From contig RCSZ01000011.1 in assembly GCA_014898425.1 (NCBI GenBank), positions 990,501 through 1,054,500 of the forward strand: a stretch of 64,000 nucleotides of DNA, given 5' to 3'. Below are positions 25,669 to 38,699 of this stretch, in pieces. A program made the position numbers and the translations under genes. Origin of the DNA: Botryotinia globosa (lineage: Eukaryota > Ascomycota > Leotiomycetes > Helotiales > Sclerotiniaceae). The notes under the pieces are model-generated. The model saw nothing but the letters and a program-made list of their open reading frames with translations. It did no database searches and was not told where the DNA came from. Each line of letters begins with the position of its first letter. The first letter of the stretch is position 1.

Positions 25669-27349
25669 ATGAAGGGGGCATCTTTAATCAGCACGGTTTT
25701 GCTACCCGTGTTATCAGTTAATGCGATTTACACTTGGCCGTCCGAGTATGATCAACTAGAGGATATTCTTTATCTTCAACAGGGTTTCGTACGTTTTGGC
25801 TTGAGAGATGGTAAGTTTTCGGAAAAGACATTTCAAGTTGACATTGAGAATGAATGGTTTACTAATTCTCGTATCAGGTGTAACGCCGTGCGATTTCTCA
25901 TCGTTAGGAGGTGGACGTCAGTCGGCTGCGGAATGGATAAGAACTGCTTATCATGATATGGCTACCCATGATGTAGAGACTGGCCTTGGAGGACTCGATG
26001 GTTCTATAGCCTTTGAACTTGGCCGAGCGGAGAACCCTGGTGATGCTTTTAATGCTACCTTTGCATTTACAGAAGACCTTCGCTCAATTAAAGTTTCGTC
26101 GGCCGATCTTCTTGCAATGGCCGTTGTCGTTTCTTCAATGGCTTGTGACGGTCCAATCATTCCATACAGAGGTGGACGAGTCGATGCCATGAAAGCTGGT
26201 GTTTCTGGCGTACCCGAACCTGATCAGGATTTGGCGACACACACTGCAATCTTCGCAAAGCAAGGATTTAACACCGCCGAGATGATAACCATGGTAGCAT
26301 GCGGCCATACTCTCGGAGGTGTTCATGGAGTCGATTTTCCTCAGATTACCGGCGACGGCAGCGCAGAAAACTTTCCAAAATTCGACAGCACCTACACCAC
26401 ATTCGACAACACTATTGTGACCGAATATCTAGGGAACAATTCGACGGACCCGCTTGTGATTGGTCAAAATGATAGGTTCAATTCCGATAAACGCATTTTT
26501 GGTGCCGACAACAACAAAACCATGACATCTTTAGCAGATCCAACGAATTTCCAAACACAATGTTCTGACATCTTCGCTCGAATGATCGATACTGTTCCTG
26601 CAGACGTCACACTTTCTGAAGTCATCACACCCATCGAAGTGAAGCCATGGGGAATTTCTCTTTTCTTGGCTGGCAATAACACTCTTTCCTTCGGAGGATA
26701 CATCCGCGTTCGCACCACTAACCGCAACGCCGATGACGTGACCGTTTCTCTTCAATACCGTGATCGTAAGAACAACACTTCGACCACTACAATTCCTGCC
26801 GTTCGAGAACGTTACATGATGGGCCAGAGTTATGGCTTCGCTTCAGAGTTCTTCACTTGGTATGGATTCAGCACTGTTCTTGATGCTACAGCCGGCATCT
26901 CGTCTTTCGATGTCATCTTACATACCGTCGGTGCAGCTGATGAAATCATCACCAATAACGGCGGGGGTTTCCCACTCTCAGACGCAATTTTATACCAACC
27001 GGCACAATCCTGTCAGCCACAGGTAGCCGTCAATGACGCAGGCCAATGGAATATAACAGTTACTGCAGCCGTTCGTGCCGATCGTATCAGCGAACCTGTC
27101 GCCTTTGACTGGGTGTCCAAACGTGCCATACCAGGCGTGATGGTGAAATCACTAGAAGTGCAACGTACAGCTATGGAGAAGGTGAGTGAGGAAATCGATG
27201 GATACTACTTTTTCAGCGGGACGAAGTCGATCGATGATGTGCAATGGTCTACCACGTTTGATGTGGTATCGGGAGAGGGAGATGACGTATCGAAAGTAGA
27301 GTTCCAGTCGACGTCGGCAATGGCCACGAGCTGTACCGCATTTTCTTGA
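25669..27349 (+). CDS. Secreted haem peroxidase (plant-type peroxidase superfamily)
   Basis: Exons 25,669-25,810 and 25,878-27,349 give 537 residues. The 67-bp intron has GTAAGT, a TACTAAT branch site and a CAG acceptor. An amino-terminal hydrophobic signal peptide (about 1-19) implies secretion. The catalytic domain spans about 50-300: distal Arg69 and His73 lie in IRTAYHDM, and proximal His191 lies in MVACGHTLGG, both classic plant-peroxidase motifs. These enzymes use hydrogen peroxide to oxidise phenolic or other donors. The carboxy-terminal ~240 residues are not part of the usual peroxidase fold; they look beta-rich with several possible N-glycosylation sites, and I cannot name them. The ATG was chosen because it begins the signal peptide. 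No conserved Mn-binding or surface Trp site could be judged, so the substrate is unknown. The superfamily call is secure; the subclass is not. Confidence 0.9.
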
Positions 27350-27669
27350 ATTACGAGCGAGTCGAATTTAGTATTGATTAATAGCGATAACATTTCTTAA
27401 TGACAACCTAGTTTTGAATTTGATGAGATACTGCTGTAGATTTGAGTTCGCTGAATCGTGATTGTGAGCCCCCAAGATATTACTAGGTAGTCAGAGTAGG
27501 TTAGACAGTAGGTCGGACAAAACAATACAGACCAGGGAAGACATGCACGCAGCATCCTGACAATGACAAGAATGCAAGGATGTATCCAGGAGAGCGTGCT
27601 CAATATTGTCCGTCATAGTTGCACAGCACAACATCTCTTCGGACATTAACAACATTCCACAATATAACA

Positions 27670-28791
27670 TCACCACCTCTCAATTTTGCCTACCATTCCC
27701 ACAATTCCAAACCGATCTACAATCTTCATATTGCAGACCTTTTCCTTCTCTTCCTCCATGAGTATCCGGCACTCCTCCCCCACATAGAATGGACTCGTAG
27801 CTCTATACGTAACCTTTTTTGGCAAAAGTGCTGTAAGCTTATTACTCACCGTGCCTCCCTCACTCTTTCCTATAATATGCCTCCAGAAATCAACCATATG
27901 TATCAAATTCAGCGGACCATGTACGACACAATCCCGATGTCCCTCGACTTTCCGACACCAGTCTCGGTCATAATGTATTTTATGCGCGTTGAAAGTTAAA
28001 GCGGAAAACCGGAAGAGGGATATTGGTGTATGGGTAATAGCGTGCTCGTATTTGACGGAAGGAACTGGAATGAGGGAAGGAAGTGGCGGAAGAGGAGGCG
28101 GGTTGTTGAAATCAATTGCTTGTCTAAACAACCAATTTCTGGTTGTATTTTGATTTAGCATGTATTAGCAACTTTCCAAATTCTTGAGTCACTTCTCCAA
28201 TTGAATGACAATTTCAATGCTCCAACAAAATGATATGCCGACCGAGATAAACTTCACGTACCTTCGATCCACGAGCGCAAGTCCCTTGGAATTCTTGAAT
28301 GTCTTTTCAACACCCACAACTATCATCTCATCCCCAGCTTTCGTCTTCTTCACTTCCGCGCTCTTTAATGTGGTCGTTTCCACTACCTTCTCCCCCGTCA
28401 CCAGCTTATTTCCATCCACCCATTCCAATTCCCCGCCAGCCCACATTCTCCTTGTAAAAGAGCCTGGCGGGTTGAATATCGTATCGGATCCATCAAGCCC
28501 CAATTTATCCTCGGCATCTGGTGGTGTGAAATATACTAAATGGTGACAGGGAGGAATTGGAAGGGCATCGGAACTAGACTCTACCGCGAAGCTGGAGAAG
28601 GAATCAGACAAGCTATGAGAAGCAAGCGTGGCGCTCAATCGCTGGAGTTGATTTACATCGAGATATTGTGAGCGGACCAATGGACCATTTGTTGAATGCT
28701 CTTTAAGCAGCATAGAGGCCAATGTGGATGCGTTTGCATCTTTTGCATGTTTGGTAGTCCGAAGACCATACTTGATGAGTGAGGGTATCAT
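27670..28791 (-). CDS. HTD2: HTD2-like mitochondrial 3-hydroxyacyl-thioester dehydratase
   Basis: Exons 28,791-28,262 and 28,138-27,670 give 332 residues; the 123-bp intron has GTACGT and a CAG acceptor, restoring ...DRRNWLFRQA across the junction. The protein has a double-hotdog layout. The first half carries HHLVYF and RRMWAGGELEW (about 84-124), as in FAS1-like and mesaconyl-CoA hydratase-type domains. The second half carries FRFSALTFNAHKIHYD (219-234) and GHRDCVVHGPL (243-253), the HTD2/hydratase signature. Yeast Htd2 carries out the dehydration step of mitochondrial type II fatty-acid synthesis, which feeds lipoate production. The amino terminus is basic and compatible with a mitochondrial presequence. 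It is convergent with the peroxidase, 320 bp away. The family is well supported; the exact substrate is inferred. Confidence 0.85.
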
Positions 28792-29645
28792 TCTAGATTA
28801 AAGAACTTGGGCTCGAGATGGGGCTGGATATGGGTAATTGTTAGGGTTGAGATTTCTAGGTAAGCTCTCTTAACCTTATTATACCCCACGTCATTTACAT
28901 TAGTAGATGCTTATTAATTTATAGTTTATCTCCGGGCGGGCTCTAGATGCTCCACTAAATAAGAATTATGTAGGACAATCCACATCGGCCTGGGCAACCG
29001 AGGTAACTTTCAATCAACCCCAAGTTCAATCACAACTACAAACACAACCTGGAAGCTCTATCTTATTTCTCCATCAAAAATGGATATTCTTGTATGAAAA
29101 AGCTTTACATATCCACAACATCTCGATTCTTAATGGATATCTTATATGTTTCGTTTGATCTCTAAAAATATGCACATTGTGGACACAGAATGTTTTAGAC
29201 GCAATCTCATGGTCTCCTAAAGACACACATGAAACCCTAAGGATGTTTGATGTCGAAAGGTACGGAGGTTACGGATAAACAAATGAATGGCAGTGAAACA
29301 GCTGAGACAGGTAGAAGGCAGATGGATTTGAAATTCAAAAGTATATTCAGGATTCGCATCATTGCGATCAAAGCTTGTTAACTGTACTATACAAAATATC
29401 CTATGGGAAAGATTGATAGATAGATTCAAACGAATACCCCATAACTCCCCTCCTTGCGCCGAGAAGAATAGATCATCGTGCAAATAAATACCCTCCGTTC
29501 CCAAATCGTATCCAAAGTGGAGCTCGAAACCCTCCCTCATGACCATCATCCAATTCGTGTCGTGTCAATACGATTACCATTTCTTGTGCACCACCTGACG
29601 AATGAAATTGTGAATAGATATAAATGATAAAGAAAGAAAAATTAT
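28792..29645. other. Intergenic: HTD2 promoter and 3' region of the Myb-like gene
   Basis: About 850 bp between two minus-strand genes. A 110-codon minus-strand frame (29,217-29,549) lies where the 3' untranslated region of the upstream gene would be. It has no recognisable domain and I do not call it a gene. Confidence 0.5.
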
Positions 29646-30660
29646 TTAACACATCTCCCTGATTTCCTCCAATCTTTTGATCATCTCTCTTTCCTTAGGG
29701 CTACGGGGACTAGCATCAATACCGAGAAGTGCCGAGATACTGGTAGCGTTGTTCTTGATTTCTTGGCTGGGTGATGGCAATCGTTGAGGGGCTTGGCTGT
29801 TGTAATGATGGTAGCTTGCTCGGTTGAGATTTGGCATATCTGGAGAGACACATGGGGTTGGTGGCCCATTGGATGCAACACCTTGCTTCCAGGTCTCCTC
29901 GAGTAAAAGAGAAGATACACCTCCGCCATACTCGGATGCGATGACGTTCCAGAAAGAGTTGCGATGAGCTTCGTATACACGATGAAGACGTTCCTTATCA
30001 ACGCTGGCAACGGTGACTGGGGTGGAAGTCATGACGCAATCGAGACGGAGAGCTTGATCCGACGGAGAATCATTAATTGCGTGTCGAGAAGAGGTTGGCT
30101 TTGGAAGAATAGCAATGGGGTGACCAAGATTTCTAGAAGGGCTGTTGGAAGCTGAGCGGGATAGAAGTGAAGATGCAGATGGGAGTTGAACGTGTTGAGG
30201 TGATTGTGGTGAGTAGTTGTAGACAGGTGATATGGCTCGGAGATGGGTAGCCTCGTCAATTGGAGATGGCATTCGGAGAGGTAAAGTCGAAGATTCTGAA
30301 TTGGAGCTACCGGAAGAAGTTATAGAATTGGTACGCTTGCGGCGGTTGCTTCCATGGGACAATTGATGATAGTGAAGACGGCAAGCCAATTCAGTCTTTT
30401 TCAGATGAGAAGCGATATGCTTGTAAGGCATTTTCTGAAGACGAGTCTGAAGAAGATAAACTTCCTAGAATAAACCGATGAGTAAGTTTCCTTATTGAAA
30501 GTTTTTGTTTCATTCATACCTCATCCTCACTCCAAGCTCTGCCACCACCAGTAGAAGCCGTTTTACGGTTCTTCTGGATGCCATATTCGTGTCGTTGGGC
30601 TACGTCGACTGGAACGTATGTGGATGATGCCACTTGGGTGTTCATTTGGTTGGAAGACAT
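29646..30660 (-). CDS. Myb/SANT-like DNA-binding protein (319 aa)
   Basis: Exons 30,660-30,520 and 30,464-29,646 with a 55-bp intron (GTATGA...TTCTAG) give 319 residues. Across the junction the sequence reads GRAWSEDE-EVYLLQTRLQ, then a basic stretch ending ELACRLHYHQLSHGSNRRKR (about 42-85). The Trp, acidic residues and helix pattern fit one Myb/SANT-type repeat that recognises DNA or histone tails. The rest is Ser/Pro-rich and disordered, with a short charged helix at the carboxy terminus (KEREMIKRLEEIREMC). A nuclear regulator is the likely role, but the target is unknown. The intron splits the Myb-like helix region, so the longer downstream frame alone would miss the first helix. The ATG chosen is the first in the open exon. 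Confidence 0.8.
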
Positions 30661-32304
30661 GATGATAGTCGTCGATTGATGATAAATGGAAAGTATACTG
30701 TGTAAAAGATGGTTGAGCCGGCAATCGAAGAATCGAAAATGTTGTTAAAAGTTGGTATATAATGTAATCTTTGTCAAAAAGTCGAAATAAGATAAGTAAA
30801 ACAAGATAATAACTACAATAAAGAATGGAAGGCAGCCAAACCAGTTGGTGAAGAAAGGAAAGTAAATATTAGCTGCGAAATAGGTAGTCACGTCAGGTGT
30901 AAGGAAAGAAGAGGAAGAGTTAAAGAGCAGAACGTTAGATATTATATAAAGAACCAACTTGGTTGTCTAGAATGTCGATAAAACCAAGTTCAGTGAACTC
31001 TGAAGTTCAAAACCATCTTACAGGGAACGACGAGTAGTCGATGGAATCACAGTTTCTGATTGCGCATGGGTAGAGTTGCATATCTCTATGAGTTTTCATC
31101 CCGTTTCTGCATCAAAATAGTGTTTCTTAGGTACTGGGGTAAATGGTGTAAATCTCTGCTTGACGTTTGAGGCGGGGTCTCAAGTACGATAACCTTGATG
31201 ATATTCAAAACTTGCGCCGACATTTCATAGGAGAACTCTCCCAGATAACCATCGGAAATTGAAATCTCCGTAAACGCAAACTTCTGGATGGTTGAATTCG
31301 AATACAGCCCATGCGACTTCGCAATAAGGCGTTTTCTCATAGCAACATCAAAATGGGCAATGTAATTATTGCAATTGAAGATTTCGGCAATGTTACAAGA
31401 CCTGGAGGGGTCGAGGGGGAAGCGAGTTTCGAAGAGTTTCGTACCAGGATTATGGTGACCCTCATTGACCCTCGAACCACCGATACCAAGGACTTTAAAG
31501 TTCTTATCTCACTTATCCTCTCTAAGAAAAAGCTTCGAATGCATGAATAATCGTGGAGATGGGACGTTAAGACCAAAGTTGGAACAATCGCCGCGCGCCT
31601 CTGTGATCATGCTTGATATTCCAGTGTTTAAACCATTTAGAACCGTTTGGAGTGGCTCATTAGTACGACGCAATTTGCCCTACACACCAAGTACATAGAA
31701 GAGTAACCAAGAACTATTAACGATAAATGACAGGTCAGGAATAGGCACAATTAACATCAAAATAGAATAGCGTCATGAAACTTGTCGTCGCACCGCACAG
31801 GCACAACACTATCTATCCTTAGCTGAGGGACTAAGAAACGTTGTGTTGACGCAAAGCAATGGTACTCGCAGGAGATACTACAAACGTGTTCTCTAATATT
31901 CTCTAATCTGCATTGAGCGTAGAACTACTAATAAGTCGAGAGGTTGGTTGATACTGGATACACGTGGTCAGTCATTTCGATTAGAGTCTGAAAGTAATGA
32001 AATATCTTTGCATAAGACGTTTCGAGGTATTTTGAGATGTGATAATGAAGCTATTGAGAACTTTTCATGTCAGATAAGGTTACTTGAACGATTGATTCGA
32101 TTTGTTTTTCATCGTTCGTCGTCTCAAAACATGTAAGATACTTGGATTTCCAAATTGAAGCAATACAAGTGTTGGAGAAAGAAATTGGCCAGTGTCCGGA
32201 AGGATGAGCGTCCGATCTTTTGGTGAGCTCGGTGAGGTGACATTCCACCAAAAAGGTGTGTGTACTGACGGCCCGTACGGAGTCCTGACCACCCTAAATA
32301 GGTG

Positions 32305-32370
32305 AGTAGGAGGTAGGTAGGAGGTAGGTAGGAGGTAGGTAGGAGGTAGGTACGAGGTAGGTACGAGGTA
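32305..32370. repeat. GTAGG-rich tandem repeat
   Basis: Five to six imperfect units of GGTAGGTAGGA in tandem, with a G-to-C variant in the last two units. It is antisense to low-complexity frames that I reject as genes. Confidence 0.8.
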
Positions 32371-32812
32371 ATCGAGGACCAAGACATCAAGGGTTCTAAT
32401 TCTGACAGCCACAACAGCCCTATAAGGAAAGTAAGTAACCTTAACGGAAAGTCTAATCATGGATGTTGTTAGTGTACTTGGGTTAATATGCTTAAGTTTC
32501 AATGGATACTCTCCTCTCGCATGAGTCGTATCTGATTTTGATCATCAAGGGTCGGAAATTTTAGACTCAAAGGGTATGATGGAGAGTCTAAAAAGTTGGC
32601 AACTGGACTAATTGGGATTTATTTTTCAGATGAAGGGGGAAAAGTCGTCAATCAAACCTTGTCACCTGAGCACTGAACTGATTTGGATTAGATACTTGGT
32701 AGATACCTACTTGAGCATCTAAAATACCTTGAATTGAACATTGGTACCTATGTACTACCTACCTTTGAAGTTGCTTTTAACCTTGTTTATCGTCAACGGA
32801 TAATTCGATTCT

Positions 32813-33020
32813 TCTATTACTATTATTACTATTATTACTATTATTACTATTATTACTATTATTACTATTATTACTATTATTACTATTATTACTATTATTA
32901 CTATTATTACTATTATTACTATTATTACTATTATTACTATTATTACTATTATTACTATTATTACTATTATTACTATTATTACTATTATTACTATTATTAC
33001 TATTATTACTACTACTATTA
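32813..33020. repeat. 9-bp minisatellite (TATTATTAC)n
   Basis: About 23 nearly perfect copies of a 9-bp unit. It produces open frames of poly-Tyr on + and Ile/Val on -, both artefacts of the unit length. Confidence 0.95.
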
Positions 33021-36000
33021 TTTTATACATATCTAAATACAATATATATCTATCTACTTTATCCCTCAACTACCTACTTAAATATCAATCAACTTATTCA
33101 ACATGTGCAGCTTTACCATCGCCATATCTTTCCATCATCACCTAACTTTACTCTATTCATGGGTAACATTCCAATTACCCCATACACGACGATATACGAC
33201 GATATACATACCAACACATGCATACGAGATGCGATACCAAGAACGGATCATGGATCGCCTAACTACATAGCACACATTAACGCTTGTTATTCTAAATTGT
33301 TCGACTTGGCACAGTAGTCACTCTGAAATGGGATTTGAGGAAGTATTGGATGAATATGGTGGCGTGGCCTCAAACAAAGTCGATCGAATTCTGTCACTCG
33401 TTATGTCTCGAGGTCATCATCGCATGAAAAGAAAGAATTTTCATAACGGTGAAGGAATATAATATCAGGTACTCGTACATGACCCTACTTTGGTAAGCAA
33501 GAACACATCACCAGTAAGAATGTCTACAAATGCTCGGAGGATAAACTGTTAGCTTATTTATGCGCCTGTTGCGCTGTTGTACTGCGGTTACGACCTGCTA
33601 TGTTTATGTTATAATGATTTGTTGGTTAAGGTTCATTTGAAGACATGTTGTGTTTTGATTTTTCTAAATCCCATCATCATTTCTACTCTGCAAATCTCCA
33701 CCATGGAACAATTAGAAACTTGTTCTATCTTTCCCCCTCTTTCGCCCCCAATTTGTCGCATTTCGCCCATGCGAGTCGAAGGATCATGTAGAGAGCATCA
33801 AAATGAAAGGTAATATCGGAATGATATATCTTACAACGTGATATTTCACAGAATCAGAACTTTGTCATGCATATCACGTGTAATACACGTGCTCACACCA
33901 ACCATTCCTCTTTTTTCTCTCCCTCTCCCTCTTCCTCTCCCTCGCAGATATCAATTTTGATGAAATCCAGAAGATGGTCGGATGTGAGTAGCCGGCAGAC
34001 CTTTCCTCCGAGTATTATTCCACAGTTTTACAACTATGGCTAGGTGCAGCTACGCCAGGATCCATACGCCGCTACTTTGGTTAGCCAAGATCATGCATGT
34101 ATCCGGAGGTATTCAATTTGACAGTCTCACGAGTCACTACAGTTCATTGTTCACGAGGTATACTTGCTTAACTGCCAGAATATAGCCGTCAAGAAGGAAA
34201 CAGTCACGAGTCCCCTTGTTATATGAAGAAACAAACTAATAACTCGACATCTCAAACTTCGGAGGAACCTAAGGGGTTGTGACTTTGGAACATCAAACAA
34301 AACAAAACGAAAAAAGCCGTTTGAACAGGAAACTACTACCTCAAGGTTTTCCTCAATAAGTAACACCTGTCCGCTCTTGAAGCCCCTTGGAGATCCCCTT
34401 GAAACAAACACATGAAGCTAAAGTTGTTTGTTCGCTTTAGTCCGTCTCTCTTTTTTTCTGTATTTCAAGAGCCCAAAACCAAAAACCATACATCTCCTGA
34501 AGACAATCCAAACGGTCGGGTCCACCATTCATGTTGTTGGGTATTATATGAATCCCAAGTTCCCAACCACTCTTTTCCAATCACGGCCCGAGGATCCCGT
34601 CCATCACCCAATAACCGGCACGGAAGTGTCAATGAGTCCATGTACCGCTTTTCAATTCATTTTGCATTTAAAATTTGAATTACATGTCGGCGAAATGCCT
34701 AGTGCGGGCTGCGGCGAAGCAACCCCAATCTCGAATCATCGGGAACGCCTTGCAGTTGATAGCAAACATTTCTACCATTCACAATGGAATCTTTGCGCCG
34801 ATTACCTTGGCCTCATTATTTGATTGCATTATCAAGGTAACCCAAAGGTCATTCCTTGTACTGTACATACGGAGATATATGTAATTGATGTCAAAGGATT
34901 GAAGATGCACAATGCTGTCAGATTAACCAAACATTGCCAACATGATGCCTCGTACACGCATGGACCTGCACATGGATTTCAATTAATAAAGGGACGGAAA
35001 CCAACCTAGAGGGGAACAGAATTAAATAGGGGAGGTTCCACGAACGGTGACGGACCAATTCAGATTGATCAAATAGTGACAACAACTCAAGCCAAGATCT
35101 GGATGAGAAGGAAGAAGGGCGATAGCCTCATCTAGAACTCGAATCCTCTATACACCGCTTTGATTTCAAGGTGTTGATACGAGAACAGTGATTACTCGGA
35201 TATTTCCAATGATCTGAGATATACTGACATCACATATCTTCCCGCTTGAAAGCAATATTGATTAATACGTCTAGTACAGGAATGAGGACAGAGAAACCAT
35301 GGCACATTGGCAGGAGAGTGGATTGATTGATCGATAAGCTCCAAGATGATAATTTCATTTGTTGATATGCTTCTGAACCAGGTAGATTGCAAGATGTATG
35401 AGATATTGTGCTAAATGTTGCATACCCCGCAGCTTTCGGTTCTAGTTTAAACGACAGGACAGCTCTTCAACCATTCAGATCTCCCCTCTGACAAGCATCA
35501 TTTACCAACCTCCAATCAAGAAATTCATATTCCCACCATTACATGCATCTTACTACTGCACATCGAGCTGAGTCAAAGCATCCAAGCAAAAGCCGGCAGG
35601 AAATGTATCACGATGACTTACTTCTCTCCGGGGTCAAGGAAAATTATGAAATGCAATTAACTGTGCATCCTCTTCACCAACAACCCACGTTCATCCCCTG
35701 CCCCGTGTAACCAAAGCGCCGGAGAAAGACGAAAGAGTTTGGGGGCAGTTCGAGTTTTCTCATCTTTTATACCTAGGGATGACTTCTACAGACCCTAGCA
35801 TTTGGTGGTAGCACGAAAGTTTACAATAAACGCAGACGTGGATCTGGCGATCTTTCCACTAGGAAAATACATGGATGATGACCATTCACGTATGCTCATT
35901 TTCTCACCCTCCTCATTCACACCACTTGTCAGCCTGTTTTTGCAACTCGAGCCAGTCATTCCCCTTGACTTTCCGTCCTCGCAAGCCGCGCTGGAAATGA

Positions 36001-36585
36001 GAAATCCAGAAGTATGCTTGGGCTACCGAATATATATTAATACATGGCCAATACTTAAAATTATGGAGATGCATCTCAGGCTCTTGTAGTGCGTGCGATA
36101 GGCCTATGATTGGCACTTCAGCCGCTCAAAGTCACTGCAAGGACGGTTGGTATCGTGTATGTACCGTGGCCCGATCGTAGACAGTCATATTTATTGTTGT
36201 TTCTTCCGGCTTCTATTCCTTGTCCACATGTCATGTCCTTGGAACATGTACCGAGGATACTTAATGTCTGGATGTGGCCGCCCCCCTCTAGTCATCAGAT
36301 CACACCTATAACAACAAAATTCCCCATCATCAAACTTCACACAAAATCTTGCTTGTCACACAATATTAGATGAATGGGCCATCGACTATATCATTAACAT
36401 CTCCACTTCCCCAGACGCCTTACAGGTTGTCCTAGGATCCGAAGTGGTGCCAAGCGCTTCCAACGGTCTTCGGCAAGATATGCAAAGAAAGGGATGTCAG
36501 CCCTGTTGACTACAATCAAACGTTCCCAAGTACATGAGAACGTAAGTATCTTTGTATCTATACCCCAGCCTCACACGGTGATCTT

Positions 36586-37722
36586 ATGAACCAATCCACA
36601 CGCGAGCCTGCAGCTCCCTCCGACACCTCTCTCGCGCAACAACCACCAAAAAACTTCTCGAACCTTCCCGACCTCGAAGATTTCTCTGCATTCTTTACCT
36701 TTCCCGCGCACTCACCCCCGACCATCCATCCAATGTCTAAGCGTGTAGATAGACAAGAAATCGATCCTAACGCGAGCTTTCAACTCTCACATAATCACCC
36801 ATCGACTACCGACACGTCTACTCTCAAATCCGAGATTCCTTCACCAGCTAGCTCGCGAAATAAGAGACGCGCCTCGGGCCCTGCGACGGCAACGAATACT
36901 TCGGTTTTCACTATGCAGGCGGGTTCGTCTATTGCAGGACCTTCTTCGGCGGGTTTGGATGATCCCAATATGGCCTCGTCGATGGCACCACCTGCTAAAA
37001 GGAGTCGTACCAATACTCCTTGGACACCTGCCGAAGAGCAGAGATTGAAGAATATGAGGGATGCAGGTAATAGCTGGGCGGATATTGCAAAGGTGAGATC
37101 AGATGAAAGTCTACTTTGGAGTGACCCAAACAGACTTTTCATGTCAGGTCGCACAAAGCCTGGAGACGAAGCTAAGACCTGAAATTTGTGTTTGTAGACT
37201 TTCCCAGCAAGAACTGAAGGGAGTGTTAAGAAGCACTGGTACAAGGTAAATACATACTTAGATTCTCAACATTTTCTCCCCGGACACTTGTCTCGCTAGT
37301 ACGAATTTAGTATGGGTGGTTGTTATGACATAGACTAATAGGGGTTTAGGACATGCATTATGCGGAATTCGCGGAAGATGAGGTACGTTCTATCTTTGCA
37401 GCATATCATGCATATGGTACGTGCTGATGCTCAAATAGAGTCAGGCTTTGCTCGCGGCCATCAAGGATTACGAGACGAATAAGTGGAAGGCTATTGGACA
37501 GAAAGTTGGAAAACCCGCCAAGGTAAGCTTTTATTTCTGCTTGTTATTTGACTTTTGTTTCTGGGACGTCTGGTCTAGGGAAATATTGGTCTTGGATATG
37601 TATTTGTGGAGATGGAGAGACTAGTATCGATAGACTAAATAACCCATGACTAACCAAGCTTCCCATCCGTCATCTAGGCTTGCGAACAGTACGCCAAAGA
37701 TAATTTTGGCGGGAAAATATAA
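36586..37722 (+). CDS. Two-repeat SANT/Myb-like protein (238 aa)
   Basis: Five exons: 36,586-37,092; 37,198-37,245; 37,350-37,382; 37,439-37,522; 37,678-37,722. All are joined in phase 0, giving 238 residues. The first ~140 residues are disordered and Ser/Thr/Pro-rich with a basic KRR patch. Then comes a SANT/Myb repeat beginning [19 protein letters not shown], followed by [22 protein letters not shown] second, shorter repeat follows ([20 protein letters not shown] to the end). The spacing of Trp and helix residues matches tandem Myb-type repeats, so a nuclear DNA-binding role is likely; the target is unknown. Splice signals include CTAAT/CTAAC branch sites and GTAAG/GTACG donors. The last exons are tiny (33-84 bp) and easily missed by gene finders; without them the second repeat is lost. 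Confidence 0.82.
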
Positions 37723-38087
37723 GGGGGGCGCTGGATGGAATCGGGTGGGATACTTTTGGCATGCTCTTTTTTTCTCTCTTTTTTCTCTTCGTTTGTTCCT
37801 TCTTCAAAATATTTTCTTTTCGGGACATTTCTTCGGAAGGAAGTACAGGATGTTGGCTTGGGTATTGGAATGGCTCGGCTCGGCTCTTGGTTTGATCATT
37901 CGGTTTGAAGAGAAAGTTATCTTACCTATTTTTATATGTATAAGCAAGCAAGCAAGCAAGCAAGCATGGATGGATGTTTATTTGTCCATTGAATTTATGT
38001 TGATTTTTTGTGCGCTTCTGTCTTTTTGGGTTTGCAACTTCCATGTTTGGATTGGGTTGGGTTGGTGGGTTTATTGCATGATTGGTG

Positions 38088-38201
38088 AATGGATGGATGG
38101 ATGGATGGATGGATGGATGGATGGATGGATGGATGGATGGATGGATGGATGGATGGATGGATGGATGGATGGATGGATGGATGGATGGATGGATGGATGG
38201 T
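38088..38201. repeat. (ATGG)n tetranucleotide microsatellite
   Basis: About 28 uninterrupted ATGG/GGAT units. The long open frames here (repeated Met-Asp-Gly-Trp on +, His-Pro-Ser-Ile on -) arise because four-base units cycle through all frames. Confidence 0.95.
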
Positions 38202-38699
38202 AGGATGCACAGATCATGGTTGGAAAGAAAGGCGCGTTCCTATATCACTATTCAGGCGTTCGAATAAGAGCTCATCTCATCTCATCTCTCTCCTCTTCTT
38301 TCCCTCCCCTCTTCTTCTTTCTTTCCCTCTTCTCAAAAATTTGATGAAATGATCATGGATGACAACATCAACAGAATACCACGTAGTATACATGCATCCA
38401 TGGCTGGTGTATTTTTGGATCTGGCTGGCTTGATGTCTTGCGCTTCTCATCTTATCTCTTTACTCTGGATTCTGGAGTCTGGAAAGTGAAGTTTTTCTTG
38501 TCTTGGGAGTCTGTGAGTGATGTTCCGTGGGCTGGACTCTGGAGAGTGGGTTCTTTCTTTGGTTTCTCCTTTTTGATCAGTTTTTTAATCCATCTTCTAC
38601 CTTGTAGTTTTTTTCCCTAGCGTGCCTACTTGCCTGCTTGTTGTTTATTGTTCATTGCATTTATCCCGAATATCCGAGTTTGCACTTCGGAATCCTCGA

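Larger units (their letters stand above)
30661..36585. other. 5.9-kb intergenic stretch without a supportable gene
   Basis: Normal composition, but no open frame longer than about 140 codons and none with a recognisable domain, codon bias or splice pattern. It contains two tandem repeats (annotated separately), CACGTG boxes at about 33,877-33,893 and a C/T-rich tract at about 33,907-33,945. An undetected non-coding RNA or a heavily spliced gene cannot be excluded. Confidence 0.5.

Noticed and set aside
29217..29549. 110-codon minus-strand frame downstream of the Myb-like gene
   Set aside because: Lies in the expected 3' untranslated region; no domain or conservation visible.
32734..33069. 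Poly-Tyr (+) and Ile/Val (-) frames
   Set aside because: Both come from the TATTATTAC minisatellite.
33577..33985. Possible two-exon gene (78-codon frame, then a short exon after a CT-rich acceptor)
   Set aside because: Would end after about 14 residues in exon 2; no recognisable protein results.
34412..34884. Overlapping 70-130-codon frames
   Set aside because: No domain, no plausible splice partners, composition of random sequence.
37646..38203. 185-codon frame with Met-Asp-Gly-Trp repeats
   Set aside because: Its start overlaps the last exon of the SANT gene out of frame and its end is the ATGG microsatellite.
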